DNA from: a virus
Length of the DNA: 37,539 nt
Direction: 5' to 3' (one strand)
Virus record (IMG/VR): IMGVR_UViG_3300050034_000546
Location: 1 to 37,539 of that record
The notes beneath the pieces were generated by a model. The model worked only from the letters and a program-made list of their open reading frames with translations. It had not been told where the DNA came from and did not search any database. Below, piece after piece: positions 1 to 8,549 of this stretch (within the stretch, counting starts at the first letter, position 1; every line of letters begins with the position of its first letter). The position numbers and the translations under genes were made by a program.

Positions 1-1881
1 ATGGACCGGCGCATTAATCTCCGTCCCGAGCTGGTCAAAGGCTTTGGCGAGGATGGATTCGGGGGTGGGTTTGAGGGCGTCGCGGGCGAAGGCGAGTGCG
101 TCTTTGGCGATGGAGGTTTGGTTGGCTTGGGTGAGCTGGGTGACGAAGGGGCGGACGAGGGTGTAGAAGAGATTGCCGCCACCGTCGGATTTGAGTTTGC
201 GGATGAGATTTTTGTATTCGCTGTAGGCGCCTTGGTAATCCTGTGAGGTGAGTTTTTGCGTGAGGATATCGGAACCGGCGGCGATGGAGAGGTCGGATCG
301 GTGGAGGTGATTGGCCTGCACGATTTGTTGCTGGAGGTCGTCGACAGCGGTGGTGTCGTTTTGAGTCTTCGCGATATCGATGAGTTGTTGAAGCGCGTAA
401 GTTTTGAGATCGCCCTGATTTTCGAACTGGGCGGTCATGGCTTGGAGGTGGGTTTTAAGAAGATCTGGTTGATTGTTGTTGCGGAGGAATTCGGCCATCC
501 CGATCCACGCGGCGGAATTGTCGGGAGCGGCTTTGAGCGAGGCTTGGAGGAGGTCGTAGGTGGCGGTGTTATCGCCATCGGCATCGCTCATCGTGGAGAG
601 AATGAGGAGGCCGTTGCTGTGGCGGTATTCGGGGGAAAGCGTGAGGCGATTGGTAATGGTTTCGAGTTGATGATCGTTGATCACTTTCCAATTTTGCGGA
701 TCGTAGGCGTTGCCGGTGACGTATTTTTGATTTTTGTAACGACCGGCATCCATAAGCCATTTTTCGTCGGTTTGGAGGAAACCAAACCAGGCGTGGCCGC
801 CGTCGCTACCCTGTCCGGAAAAGAAGAGCGTGGGGATGCCATGGGCTTTGCCAGCGATGGCGGCGAAGTAGGCTTGATCGACGCAAATGCCGCCGGATTT
901 GGAGATGGTGTCGAGCGTGTATTCGGTGCCGGGCCAGTTGAAGACATTGGTTTTGGCGCGCTCGATGTCGTATTTGACGATGGAGAAAACTTCTTCAAAG
1001 CGGCCGCGACTTTGGTGGATATTTTTTTTGGCCCATTGGAGCTCTTCGATTTTAAGAGGCGCATCGACCATGAACTTGAGCTGGTCGGCGCGCAGTTTCT
1101 GAATGTCCATAAGGAGCTCATGAGCTTGCGCGGCGGCGGTGAAGTAATCAAAGAGAGCGTTCCAGTTGCCAAAGTCGAGCGGAAGGCTTTCGCGGGGGAC
1201 TTGGGAGTGAGGCCAGTGCGGCGGAAAGGGCTGGTCGTAGACGACGGCGAGGGCGACGTCGAGCGCGGGGAATTGGGTGAAGGTGTCAGGCGCGTGTTGG
1301 CGAAGATCGGAGAGAACGCGGAAAACGCCGGGGAGGTAGTCGTCGCGGGAAATGGTTTCAGCGAGTTGCTCGACCAGATCGGCGTTTGTGAGAATCGCTT
1401 GAAGAGTGTCGGGGTTGAGACGCGCGCCAAGGATTTGGTCCTTGGGATAGTCGGCTTCATCGATGAAAAAGCGCGGGCCCACTTGCTTGAGGAACGCAGG
1501 ATCGCGGAGCGCGTCACGGAGTTTTTCGACTGTGTACTTGCCTTCTTTGTCGACGATGCGGGTGGAGATGTAGAGGGCGGCTTGTTCGGTCTCGTTTTGG
1601 CCGAGCCAGTAGAGAAGTTCGCAAAGTTGAAGCCGCTGGCTCCAGGCGGGATTGATCGCGGAGAAACCGTTGCGGTCGGCGAGCAGCGCGCCGCGGAGCG
1701 TGGTGGCCATTTCAAGCCAGTTGCCGTTTTTAATGCCCGCGTCGGCGATGGCTTGGCGGTCGCCGGGACTGAGCATGGCCCCGGTAGTGGCGAGGGCGGA
1801 AATGGCTACAGTTTGGGCGTGGGCCGTGCAGAGTGAATTGAGGAGGAGTAGCCCGAGGAGTAAGAGAAGTCCTTTTTGCAC
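1..1881 (-). CDS. Secreted transglutaminase-like protein, 3-prime end beyond window (host gene)
   Basis: The frame is open without a stop for 627 codons from a GTG at 1881 to base 1. It begins with a clear signal peptide (a Lys, a long Leu stretch, then Cys-Thr-Ala-His-Ala before the likely cleavage), so the product is exported. A transglutaminase-type triad is visible: Cys333 in GGICVDQAYF, His363 in GGHAWFGF and Asp378 in WLMDAGR. This is the arrangement of papain-like transglutaminase-core proteins, which act as amidases, peptidases or cross-linkers. The region before the triad and the region after it are helical and repeat-like, possibly TPR-type. No ATG lies in frame near the signal peptide and no Shine-Dalgarno is seen, so GTG is inferred. 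The prophage starts within about 70 bases upstream and has probably displaced the native promoter. Substrate unknown. Confidence 0.8.
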   Translation of the reverse strand, partial: MQKGLLLLLGLLLLNSLCTAHAQTVAISALATTGAMLSPGDRQAIADAGIKNGNWLEMATTLRGALLADRNGFSAINPAWSQRLQLCELLYWLGQNETEQAALYISTRIVDKEGKYTVEKLRDALRDPAFLKQVGPRFFIDEADYPKDQILGARLNPDTLQAILTNADLVEQLAETISRDDYLPGVFRVLSDLRQHAPDTFTQFPALDVALAVVYDQPFPPHWPHSQVPRESLPLDFGNWNALFDYFTAAAQAHELLMDIQKLRADQLKFMVDAPLKIEELQWAKKNIHQSRGRFEEVFSIVKYDIERAKTNVFNWPGTEYTLDTISKSGGICVDQAYFAAIAGKAHGIPTLFFSGQGSDGGHAWFGFLQTDEKWLMDAGRYKNQKYVTGNAYDPQNWKVINDHQLETITNRLTLSPEYRHSNGLLILSTMSDADGDNTATYDLLQASLKAAPDNSAAWIGMAEFLRNNNQPDLLKTHLQAMTAQFENQGDLKTYALQQLIDIAKTQNDTTAVDDLQQQIVQANHLHRSDLSIAAGSDILTQKLTSQDYQGAYSEYKNLIRKLKSDGGGNLFYTLVRPFVTQLTQANQTSIAKDALAFARDALKPTPESILAKAFDQLGTEINAPVH

Positions 1882-1953
1882 GGAAAAATTGTGCAGGGTT
1901 TTTGGCGCGGAGGCAACCGAGAACGGAACAGGCGACAGCAGTAGCGTTTCGCG

Positions 1954-1986
1954 AGGTTTGGGAAAAAATAACAAAGGTTTGGGAAA
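1954..1986. repeat. Direct repeat of AGGTTTGGGAAA near prophage end
   Basis: AGGTTTGGGAAA occurs at 1954-1965 and again, identical, at 1975-1986, a 21-bp period or two helical turns. It lies in the non-coding gap between the host gene and the last late gene, where Mu-like phages carry repeated transposase-binding sites. It is therefore a candidate end-binding site; the role is inferred from position and spacing. Confidence 0.5.
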
Positions 1987-2019
1987 GTTGCGCGTTTTAT
2001 TTGATGGAATTTTGGGGCT

Positions 2020-2583
2020 TTAAGGTAGATGCAACGCTGTTGCAACGGGCTTTATTGGGGTTTGCAGGGTGGCTAGGGCGTGCCATTTGGGCTGAGGAAG
2101 CGGGCATTGGGCGGTGGCCAGCCAAAGCTTCGCTTTTGTGCAGCCACATTTACGACATTGACCCAGCCAGAGATTCCCAGATGAATCCCACATGGGGCAA
2201 TGGCTACAAGCCCAGTAGCGGCGGGCGAGGGCGATGGGCGGGGTAATGGGATAGCCTGCTTTATGCCAGAGGCGCAATTCCACGTAGAGCCGTTTGAGCT
2301 TCTGGACGATGTTCGGCGGTCGAATCGGCGCGGATGCGGTTGGGCTTGTAGCGGGCATTGGAGCGCCGGGGGTGACTGGATTCGGCAGATATGAGCCCCA
2401 TTTCTTAGTCCAAGGAATTGGGCAGGCGGCATGGGGATGGGTGTGATCGATCCGGCCCTGGGTGAAATCGGGGCAAGGATGAGGGCAACGCTCACAGGTT
2501 TGGCGATAGATGCGGGAGACTCGCTCGGGAACGATTGGCGATAGCGACCGGAGAGCGGCAGTAATGGAGGGATTGGCGCTCAT
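2020..2583 (-). CDS. Cys-rich zinc-ribbon-like phage protein, last late gene
   Basis: About 187 residues from an ATG at 2583; a TTG at 2601 would add six residues. It has an N-terminal Cys/His cluster (CERCPHPCPDF, then CP), a basic helical middle, and a C-terminal CSHC ... CRKCGC ... CP pattern resembling a zinc ribbon. Small zinc-ribbon proteins of this form are frequent at the distal end of phage tail modules, but their function is not established. It is a paralogue of the gene at 2611-3096: the last 35 or so codons and the stop region are nearly the same, while the N-terminal halves differ greatly. It is the last gene of the leftward late operon, beside the presumed prophage end. Confidence 0.65.
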   Translation of the reverse strand: MSANPSITAALRSLSPIVPERVSRIYRQTCERCPHPCPDFTQGRIDHTHPHAACPIPWTKKWGSYLPNPVTPGAPMPATSPTASAPIRPPNIVQKLKRLYVELRLWHKAGYPITPPIALARRYWACSHCPMWDSSGNLWLGQCRKCGCTKAKLWLATAQCPLPQPKWHALATLQTPIKPVATALHLP

Positions 2584-2610
2584 GAGCTGACGGCCTCGCA
2601 ATACTAACCT

Positions 2611-3096
2611 CTATTTACCCGTTTGCAGAGGTTCTGCAACGGGCTTTATTGGGGTTTGCAGGGTGGCCATGGCTCGCCATTTGGGTTGAGGTAAGGGACA
2701 TTGGGCGGTGGCGAGCCAAAGTTTGGCGCGGGTGCAGCCGCAAACTGTACAGCCACCGAGGCCCCAGTTGGCTTTTTTATCAAATCCCGGATGCTGTTCA
2801 CCGTTTTTGTCGGTGAGGATGCAGGCATCGCAGATCGCATTGCGGGTGCGATGCACCGCTTTTGGGGCCAATTTATAGCCTTCCTTCGCCCATTTTCGCA
2901 ACGCTCGGAAGAGAGTGGTCCTTTTTTGGGCAAAGGTCGGAGACAGCGGAATGCATGTGGTAGTTCCATGCGGACAATCGAACTCGGGTGTCGTTGTCAG
3001 ACCTGCCTTACAAATAGACTCGCGGAATGCGCGGTTATTCCGACAGGCGTAGCAATGCGCCCGAGAGCGACAATGAAGTGTCTCAAAAAATTTCAT
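2611..3096 (-). CDS. Cys-rich zinc-ribbon-like phage protein, paralogue
   Basis: 161 residues. The N-terminus has a CYAC-type pair with further Cys, the middle is a basic amphipathic stretch (RALRKWAKEGYKLAPKAV), and the C-terminus has CDAC followed by CTVCGC and a final CP. The four-Cys C-terminal arrangement suggests zinc binding. The ATG at 3096 overlaps the TGA of the preceding gene as ATGA, the coupling used repeatedly in this operon. The C-terminal 30 residues match the next gene (2020-2583) almost exactly. Function unknown; position suggests a tail-tip or assembly accessory. Confidence 0.65.
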   Translation of the reverse strand: MKFFETLHCRSRAHCYACRNNRAFRESICKAGLTTTPEFDCPHGTTTCIPLSPTFAQKRTTLFRALRKWAKEGYKLAPKAVHRTRNAICDACILTDKNGEQHPGFDKKANWGLGGCTVCGCTRAKLWLATAQCPLPQPKWRAMATLQTPIKPVAEPLQTGK

Positions 3097-3596
3097 GAAG
3101 CAGGCGAGACAGTTCCACTCCCGTTTATACCAATGTCTGCCGAATTGCAGCTCGTCTGAGCATTAGTGCATGTGCCATCGTTGATACTTCCCGTCCAAGA
3201 TAAAAAAAACGAAAAACCATAACTAGTATTACTAACACTGAGTAAAAACAGACAATCGGCATCTACCACATACATTACCTCGACGAAAATATCGATAGGA
3301 GTTGTGCTCGCAATCGACCCATCGCCACATTTTGGGGGGAAGGTTGTCCAATCTTGGTGATGCGTGATAAGGGTAATAACCCCAGGAATAGTAGCTGTCC
3401 AAACATTAGCATTATCCAATCTTGTCAGAGTATAAGCGCCATCGACGGATCCGGTGAATTCTTCGATAAGATCGGCGTCAGGGCAGCGGCAAATTTCCAC
3501 TCCCGAAATAGTGACGGTTAACGTATCAGGCCATTGTGGGCATTCATTGCAACAGCCCGCCGTCGTGCTCGCGTGGAGATTGGTTATGTAGCCCAT
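3093..3596 (-). CDS. Hypothetical phage tail-module protein with N-terminal Cys cluster
   Basis: 167 residues from an ATG at 3596, two bases past the TAA of the upstream gene; a longer reading frame to 3665 would overlap that gene and is not preferred. The N-terminus has a CCNEC motif followed by DTLTVTISGVEICRC, and the rest looks like a beta-rich domain with scattered Cys. Proteins beginning with a similar Cys cluster and a DTLTVT-type strand occur beside tail genes of other phages. Function unknown; it may be a tail-tip or receptor-binding accessory. Confidence 0.65.
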   Translation of the reverse strand: MGYITNLHASTTAGCCNECPQWPDTLTVTISGVEICRCPDADLIEEFTGSVDGAYTLTRLDNANVWTATIPGVITLITHHQDWTTFPPKCGDGSIASTTPIDIFVEVMYVVDADCLFLLSVSNTSYGFSFFLSWTGSINDGTCTNAQTSCNSADIGINGSGTVSPAS

Positions 3597-3598
3597 AA

Positions 3599-5536
3599 TT
3601 AAGAGGCGGCGTAGGGCGAACTGCAGAGGACCAGGATCTTTTGGGCTGGACCGGTTGGTGTGCAATAATCCAAGGCCTGAAGCCGTATGGTGCTCGTGCA
3701 GGCGTCAGGAATATCTCCGGTACTGATAATAATTGTTTTCAAAGGGGAGCCTTGCTTTTTGATCGTAATTATAGCCGTGTTCGTTTGAGACGTATCAATC
3801 GAAACCGATTTTGAATTCGTGGTATCGGTGGGATCGGCCCAGTCGGTTCGTGAGGCGATCCCCGCACCCTTGGAACCGGCATCGGTCGGGACGCTGCCCG
3901 TGCCGGAAACGGTATTATTGGCATTCTTTGAATTTCCCGTGACGCGCGATTGATCGTTGGCCGGTTGAATCTGGATGCGGATGGGCTGCATGATCTTCAA
4001 GAGCGTGTCCTTGCCGAGGTGTTTGGCCACGCCAATCGTGATGCTCGTGGTACCAGTAGCGATGTCGATCTTCACCTGCTGGATCTGTGCATTCATCGTC
4101 TCCCATTCGGCACGACCGCCGATGATATTAAGAACCATACCGGGCCGGATTAAGGTCGTCATGGCCTCTGCTTCGACTAGCTTTACGACGCCATCATATT
4201 GGAGCGTCGACATGGAATCATAGAAGGCTTGAGCCAAGCCGACTGGTGGCGATTGACCGGGATTTGTCGTAATAGTGGGCTGGGATTGGTAGGTACCCGT
4301 CGCGGCGTTCGTACTGATCACTGAGGCCTCGACGGTACAGGTTTTGGTTTCTTGAGCGTTGGTCTTGGGCTGGGTGTAGGTATAAGTGCACGACGCTCTC
4401 ACTTTGCCGGTGACAGTGTGGAGCGCGGGAGAAGTTTCATGCTCCATCCATTCCTGAAAAGTGCCTCCAATCAGCTCATTGGAATAAAACTGAGTAGTCG
4501 ATCCATCCCCCCAGTCAAACGTGGTTTGGACCGTGCTATTGTCGACCGTGACATTGCCGTAGGCGGCATCGTTCATCCAGTTGATATGCCGCTTCCAGAA
4601 CGTGAGATCACTATAATCCGATGGCAGTGGCGTGGTCTTGATATATTGCGTCTGCTGAGTGGCATTGGTGGATCCGCCGTCAAGGTCGAATTCGCCGCAA
4701 AGCACGCGTCGCGAGGCGGGATTGGCATTCGGGGGATACGTGTCGATGGACGGCGTCCAACCCGAGCTGCCGTTGATACTTTCGGAAATGATATAGGTGA
4801 TGGAAACGCCTCCTATAACAAGATCGGGGCGCGCCGTGATCGGTGAGATGATAGATAGCGGTGAAGCCGGATTGACCGAGCGCAGCGCATAGGCCAGCGG
4901 CGTTCCGACAGAGCGGTCGACGACATTAAGAGTGGGAGGCGTCGTGGTGTAATTGAAATAGGTGAGAGCGCTGGGTTGATAAGCCAGATAACGACGCAAG
5001 AGCGCGGCGATGGTCTGCACGCGGACCTCGTCAAAGGGGATCGAGATCGGGTTCATGTTCGTCCCGAGCTGGACATTGAGACCGCAGGTGGTGTGCGCGT
5101 AATTCATAATCTCGGTGACGCACGCAGCGCAATCCTGCCGCGCGCCGGTGATGTCCTGCCCCATAATGATCGCGGAGATCTGGACGGTTCCCGTACCGCC
5201 GTTCGAATTCCAGAGCTGATTGAAATAGGTCTCTTCGAGCTCCTGCCACGGGCCGAGAATACTGACGGTAATGGATTCGCGCGTGGGTTCGCCATAACGC
5301 GGACAGGCCGCGACGCGACCGATAAAGACCGTGGTGCCATGGCCGGAATTATCATAGCGCTTGAGCGTGACAAATTGATCAAAAGCAAACGGCAAATCGG
5401 CATCAAAGGGAAGCCCATTGAAAACCAAATCCAGCGAATCACTGGCCTGATTGACGTACGATACGGACGCGGTATCGACGCCCCAATCTGCGGGGGATTT
5501 TTCAACGCCGTTATAGGTGAGAGTCCACGTGGTCAT
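3599..5536 (-). CDS. Putative tail hub / baseplate-like protein
   Basis: 645 residues, downstream of the tape-measure gene and last large gene of the tail module. The N-terminal 120 residues (TYNGVEKSPADWGVD, then FDQFVTLKR and TVFIGRV) look like the beta-barrel start of tail hub proteins of the gp27/gpD type, in which a strand-rich domain is followed by a FxGRV element. The C-terminal third has a low-complexity Ser/Thr/Asn stretch and a last domain ending in CSSPYAAS. In phages with non-contractile tails the gene after the tape measure usually encodes the distal tail or hub protein, which agrees. The family assignment is by pattern and position only. Confidence 0.6.
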   Translation of the reverse strand: MTTWTLTYNGVEKSPADWGVDTASVSYVNQASDSLDLVFNGLPFDADLPFAFDQFVTLKRYDNSGHGTTVFIGRVAACPRYGEPTRESITVSILGPWQELEETYFNQLWNSNGGTGTVQISAIIMGQDITGARQDCAACVTEIMNYAHTTCGLNVQLGTNMNPISIPFDEVRVQTIAALLRRYLAYQPSALTYFNYTTTPPTLNVVDRSVGTPLAYALRSVNPASPLSIISPITARPDLVIGGVSITYIISESINGSSGWTPSIDTYPPNANPASRRVLCGEFDLDGGSTNATQQTQYIKTTPLPSDYSDLTFWKRHINWMNDAAYGNVTVDNSTVQTTFDWGDGSTTQFYSNELIGGTFQEWMEHETSPALHTVTGKVRASCTYTYTQPKTNAQETKTCTVEASVISTNAATGTYQSQPTITTNPGQSPPVGLAQAFYDSMSTLQYDGVVKLVEAEAMTTLIRPGMVLNIIGGRAEWETMNAQIQQVKIDIATGTTSITIGVAKHLGKDTLLKIMQPIRIQIQPANDQSRVTGNSKNANNTVSGTGSVPTDAGSKGAGIASRTDWADPTDTTNSKSVSIDTSQTNTAIITIKKQGSPLKTIIISTGDIPDACTSTIRLQALDYCTPTGPAQKILVLCSSPYAAS

Positions 5537-5539
5537 CGG

Positions 5540-7228
5540 TTATTGCAACGGAGTGGTTTTGAGCTGGGATTGGATTCGTTCCATGTCGGATTGGAAACGG
5601 GCCATATCGGCGCGGGTTTGAGATTGGGCACCGGCCATGGACATGGAAAAGTCGGTGACGATTTTTAAGATCTGTTGGAATTCGCCACCCGCACCCTTGT
5701 CCTGTGCCGCTTTGTTGAGAAGGTCATCGACTTGACGCGCCACGCCTCCGGAGACGGTGCCGTGTTCGCCTCGATGGGAAAGTAAACCCGCTTCGTCGTC
5801 GCGAATGACTTGATCCGGCGTGCGCTTGGCTAATCGGTCTTGTTCGGCTTTTTTGCGATCATCGTCGGCTTTTGCGGCGGCGGCTTGATCGTTAACGGCC
5901 TGATCGATTTCCTTGTTTTGCGCTTTGGTGATTTCGGGCGCGGCAGTCAGTGCTGCGGTCTGTTGAGTGATGCCGAAAATCGTCTGGCGTTGCGCCATGT
6001 CGCCTTGTGCCTTCTCGATAATATCCTGCGCATCTTTGATGCTGGCCGTCGCGGATTCGACCGTTTGTTTGTAATTATCCGCAGCCTGCTTGAGCGCGGC
6101 TCTTTCCTGATCGCCGGTGCCGATATCGGGATTCGCGGCGCGAGCCGCAGTAAGAGAGTCTTGATTTTTTGCGGAAGCGGATTTGAGATCGCCTAAATTG
6201 CGCTCGGCGAGTTCACGCGCCTCCCGGGCTTGCTGCGCGCCAGCCATGGCCATGGGATCGGAGAAATCGGTGGATTTCATCAACGATTCTTTGGACTTGG
6301 CGGAGGCGAGTTTGGCCTCGGCATCGGTCACGGCCTCCTGAAGTTTCTGATTTGTCGACTCCAGATAATCAATTTGCCCAGCGGCCTCGGCGCGATCCTC
6401 ATGAGATTTCAGGCGGCCACCTGCGAACAATGAAGTTTCATTCTCGTGATTTATGGTCTTTTGCGCATAGGATATTTTTGCCTGATCTTCGGCCTGATCA
6501 GTATCATTTTTTTGTTGTGCGTAGCGGCGTCGGATCAATGCTTCCTGCATGAGCTTTTCGGAGTCGGTACCGTCTCCGGCTTTGACCTTGGCAATTTCGA
6601 GAGCCATCTCCGCGTTGGCAATTTCATCGAGCTTTTGCTGGTGGGCATCGAGCGCTTTGGTCGCCTTGTCCAATGAGGTGGCTTCGTCTTTGGCCGCGTC
6701 GGCAATTTCCTTGAGTTTTTGCTTTCCCTCTTCGGCCTGCATTTCCTCCAAGGCTTTATTATGTTCGCGTTGACGGTCGGCAACTTCTTCCAACGTCTTT
6801 TTTACTTCCTCGGCTTGCTCGCGGAATTTCATGAACGCTTCCGCCGCCAGCCCTATCGCGACCACAGCCAGGGAAAAGACATTTGTCAGTGCGCCCATCG
6901 ATAGGGCGCGCAATGAACCGAGGAGTTGCCGCGCATTGACGTGACCTTCGAAGAGCGCGGAGGAAAGCCCGTGAAAAAGATGCATGCCCTCGTAGGCGCC
7001 ATGACCCGCTTCGCGCAGGGATTCTCCCGTTCCCTCGGCGGCTCCCTCGACGTCTTTAAGGCCCTCGGTGACTTCGGTGGCCGCGATGGTTCCGACCTGT
7101 TGCAAACCCTCTGCGGAGGCACCGGCTTCGGCTCTGAGATCAGCCAGCGCGGCGGTCGTCTGCTCGGCACCGGCCGTGTTGGCGGCGGTGTCGATCTGGA
7201 TTTTGAAATCGGAAGAATTGTCACTCAT
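5540..7228 (-). CDS. Tail tape-measure-like protein
   Basis: 562 residues, mostly alpha-helical and Ala/Glu/Lys/Gln-rich with long coiled-coil stretches (about residues 130-480). A hydrophobic segment lies near residues 110-130 (LTNVFSLAVVAIGLAAEAFM), as is usual in tape-measure proteins that insert into the host membrane. It is short for the family; by the usual proportion it would give a tail of roughly 80-90 nm. It lies between the fibre-type genes and the hub-like gene. The leader upstream of the ATG at 7228 contains a degenerate heptamer repeat (7241-7260). Confidence 0.75.
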   Translation of the reverse strand: MSDNSSDFKIQIDTAANTAGAEQTTAALADLRAEAGASAEGLQQVGTIAATEVTEGLKDVEGAAEGTGESLREAGHGAYEGMHLFHGLSSALFEGHVNARQLLGSLRALSMGALTNVFSLAVVAIGLAAEAFMKFREQAEEVKKTLEEVADRQREHNKALEEMQAEEGKQKLKEIADAAKDEATSLDKATKALDAHQQKLDEIANAEMALEIAKVKAGDGTDSEKLMQEALIRRRYAQQKNDTDQAEDQAKISYAQKTINHENETSLFAGGRLKSHEDRAEAAGQIDYLESTNQKLQEAVTDAEAKLASAKSKESLMKSTDFSDPMAMAGAQQAREARELAERNLGDLKSASAKNQDSLTAARAANPDIGTGDQERAALKQAADNYKQTVESATASIKDAQDIIEKAQGDMAQRQTIFGITQQTAALTAAPEITKAQNKEIDQAVNDQAAAAKADDDRKKAEQDRLAKRTPDQVIRDDEAGLLSHRGEHGTVSGGVARQVDDLLNKAAQDKGAGGEFQQILKIVTDFSMSMAGAQSQTRADMARFQSDMERIQSQLKTTPLQ

Positions 7229-7240
7229 GGGAGGAAGAAA

Positions 7241-7260
7241 GTGATCAGTTTACAGTGAGC
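7241..7260 (-). repeat. Heptamer-repeat leader (upstream of tape-measure gene)
   Basis: On the minus strand it reads GCTCACTGTAAACTGATCAC, degenerate AACTGAN heptamers ending about 13 bases before the ATG at 7228. It belongs to the family seen upstream of many genes in this window. Confidence 0.55.
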
Positions 7261-7283
7261 TAATTAGTGTGAGGAGCAGGTTT

Positions 7284-7353
7284 TCATGGCGCTTGTTCTG
7301 CGATTATAAATCCAGTCAAGGACGCCGTTGTCCCGGCGCTGATGGTTCCCGGA
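7284..7353 (-). pseudogene. Duplicated 3-prime end of the fibre gene at 7503-8543
   Basis: Bases 7284-7353 align with 7503-7572, the stop and last 20 or so codons of the fibre gene, at roughly 80-85 percent identity. The remnant still reads GTISAGTTASLTGFIIAEQA-P and a TGA in frame, against GYIIAEQAP in the intact gene. The small gene at 7381-7500 sits between the two copies. It looks like the debris of a gene duplication or of a cassette insertion, and has no start of its own. Confidence 0.75.
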
Positions 7354-7380
7354 TCGAAGCAATCGAGAGTTTGTCGATAC

Positions 7381-7500
7381 TCATTTTTTCTTTGAACGTT
7401 CGATTTTCTTTCCATCGCGGACGCCGATCCAATAGGCCAGGACCGAGATGATTGGCGTGGAAACCATCAAGACTAAAATATGGCAGGTATTTTGATTCAT
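7381..7500 (-). CDS. Small single-span membrane protein (39 aa)
   Basis: Short frame starting at an ATG at 7500, three bases after the stop of the preceding fibre gene (junction TAATTATG). It has a hydrophobic segment (ILVLMVSTPIISVLAYWIGV) followed by a basic tail (DGKKIERSKKK), so one membrane span with an inner basic end is expected. It lies between a gene and a duplicated copy of that gene's 3-prime end. Function unknown; tail-region membrane peptide or lysogenic-conversion cargo are both possible. Confidence 0.45.
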   Translation of the reverse strand: MNQNTCHILVLMVSTPIISVLAYWIGVRDGKKIERSKKK

Positions 7501-7502
7501 AA

Positions 7503-8543
7503 TTAGGGCGCTTGCTCTGCGATGATATATCCGGTCAAGGACGCTGTTGTTCCCGCGCTTATCGTCCCAGGGCTACCCGTCAGATAATATGACGTCGTTG
7601 TGGTAATTACGACGTATCGATCAGGCACAGGGTAGGTTAAAGTTCCCGTAAACAACGTGACACCCGGCACCGCTGTTTGATTCGGGAATGCCGCTGTTGA
7701 GTTTGATGCCGTGTTAATACTAAGGGTCACGAGGGTATCCGTTAACCCCGAGCCCGTGAACGATCCGGCTCCACGCAACCAATAGTGACCAGCAGGCAAT
7801 GAGATGGTGCCGCTGTAACTGGTGGCTCCCGTAGCTATTCCGGTTAACGCGCCCGTGTTGGACAGTGTATAACCAACTTCTCCCGCCGAAGGTAGCGTCG
7901 CGGTTGTGCCGCCAACCTGCCCCTGCGCTCCGGTCTTAAATAGTAAATTCCCGTTGATGTCGAACCGTGCAAATTCGCTACGACATTGGGCAAATATGAT
8001 AGGCTTGGGGTGTCCAGAATATTGTCCAGAGTTGAGCACAATTCCCGCCACCGATCCCGCACTAGAATCGCACGCTTCTATGACAAAGTACGAGTTAGAT
8101 GAAACGCATAATGCCTGAAAGAAAACATCATTCGTACCAAAAACATTCTGAGTGGTGATATAAAACTGATTGCTGGGTAAATTAAAAACAACGCCATTAT
8201 TGCTGCCGCCAGTCAAATTCATGGAGCTTCCAAGACCAGCAAAAGTCGTTCCCTTGGCATTGACGGTCGCACCCAGAGTGGTCGTTCCGCTTAGGGTTAC
8301 CTGTCCCGATAACGTATTATTGCCCGTCCAACTATTATTCGCCGTGGCACTCGGAACCAGCGCGCCTCCCGTGTACAAACGCCCACTGCTGTCCGTGAGA
8401 GGAACAGATACGGAGGACGTTCGGTACGGGTAATAGAGCACTCCGTTTTGATCGAACGGTTGCATTTGTCCAAACGTCGAATAGGACAGAGTCCCAAAAA
8501 GAGCCAGAACTAGAAATATAGAATGTTTCATAGAATTTTTCAT
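7503..8543 (-). CDS. Putative tail-fibre-type protein with signal peptide
   Basis: 346 residues beginning with a basic, then hydrophobic segment (HSIFLVLALFGTLSYSTFG) that looks like a signal peptide. It is followed by PFDQNGVLYYPYRTSS and long Thr/Ser/Gly/Asn-rich beta-type repeats (WTGNNTLSGQVTLSGTTTL), as in phage fibres and adhesins. The C-terminal 100 residues form a probable beta-sandwich (PAGHYWLRGAGSFTG). It may start at the second Met (8531). A signal peptide on a virion fibre is unusual; see findings. The final 20 codons are duplicated downstream at 7284-7353. Its neighbour at 8550-9905 is also exported and fibre-like. Confidence 0.6.
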   Translation of the reverse strand: MKNSMKHSIFLVLALFGTLSYSTFGQMQPFDQNGVLYYPYRTSSVSVPLTDSSGRLYTGGALVPSATANNSWTGNNTLSGQVTLSGTTTLGATVNAKGTTFAGLGSSMNLTGGSNNGVVFNLPSNQFYITTQNVFGTNDVFFQALCVSSNSYFVIEACDSSAGSVAGIVLNSGQYSGHPKPIIFAQCRSEFARFDINGNLLFKTGAQGQVGGTTATLPSAGEVGYTLSNTGALTGIATGATSYSGTISLPAGHYWLRGAGSFTGSGLTDTLVTLSINTASNSTAAFPNQTAVPGVTLFTGTLTYPVPDRYVVITTTTSYYLTGSPGTISAGTTASLTGYIIAEQAP

Positions 8544-8549
8544 AGAAAA

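Noticed and set aside
681-1715. Minus-strand frame of 344 codons
   Set aside because: Ser/Pro/Arg/Lys-rich shadow of the real frame on the same strand.
256-1836. Long plus-strand open frame of 526 codons
   Set aside because: It is antisense to the transglutaminase-like gene, whose signal peptide, catalytic triad and composition are convincing; the plus frame has Gly/Glu/Val bias with no domain.
3597-3665. Longer start for the Cys-cluster tail protein
   Set aside because: It would overlap the end of the hub-like gene; the ATG at 3596 starts directly after that gene's stop.
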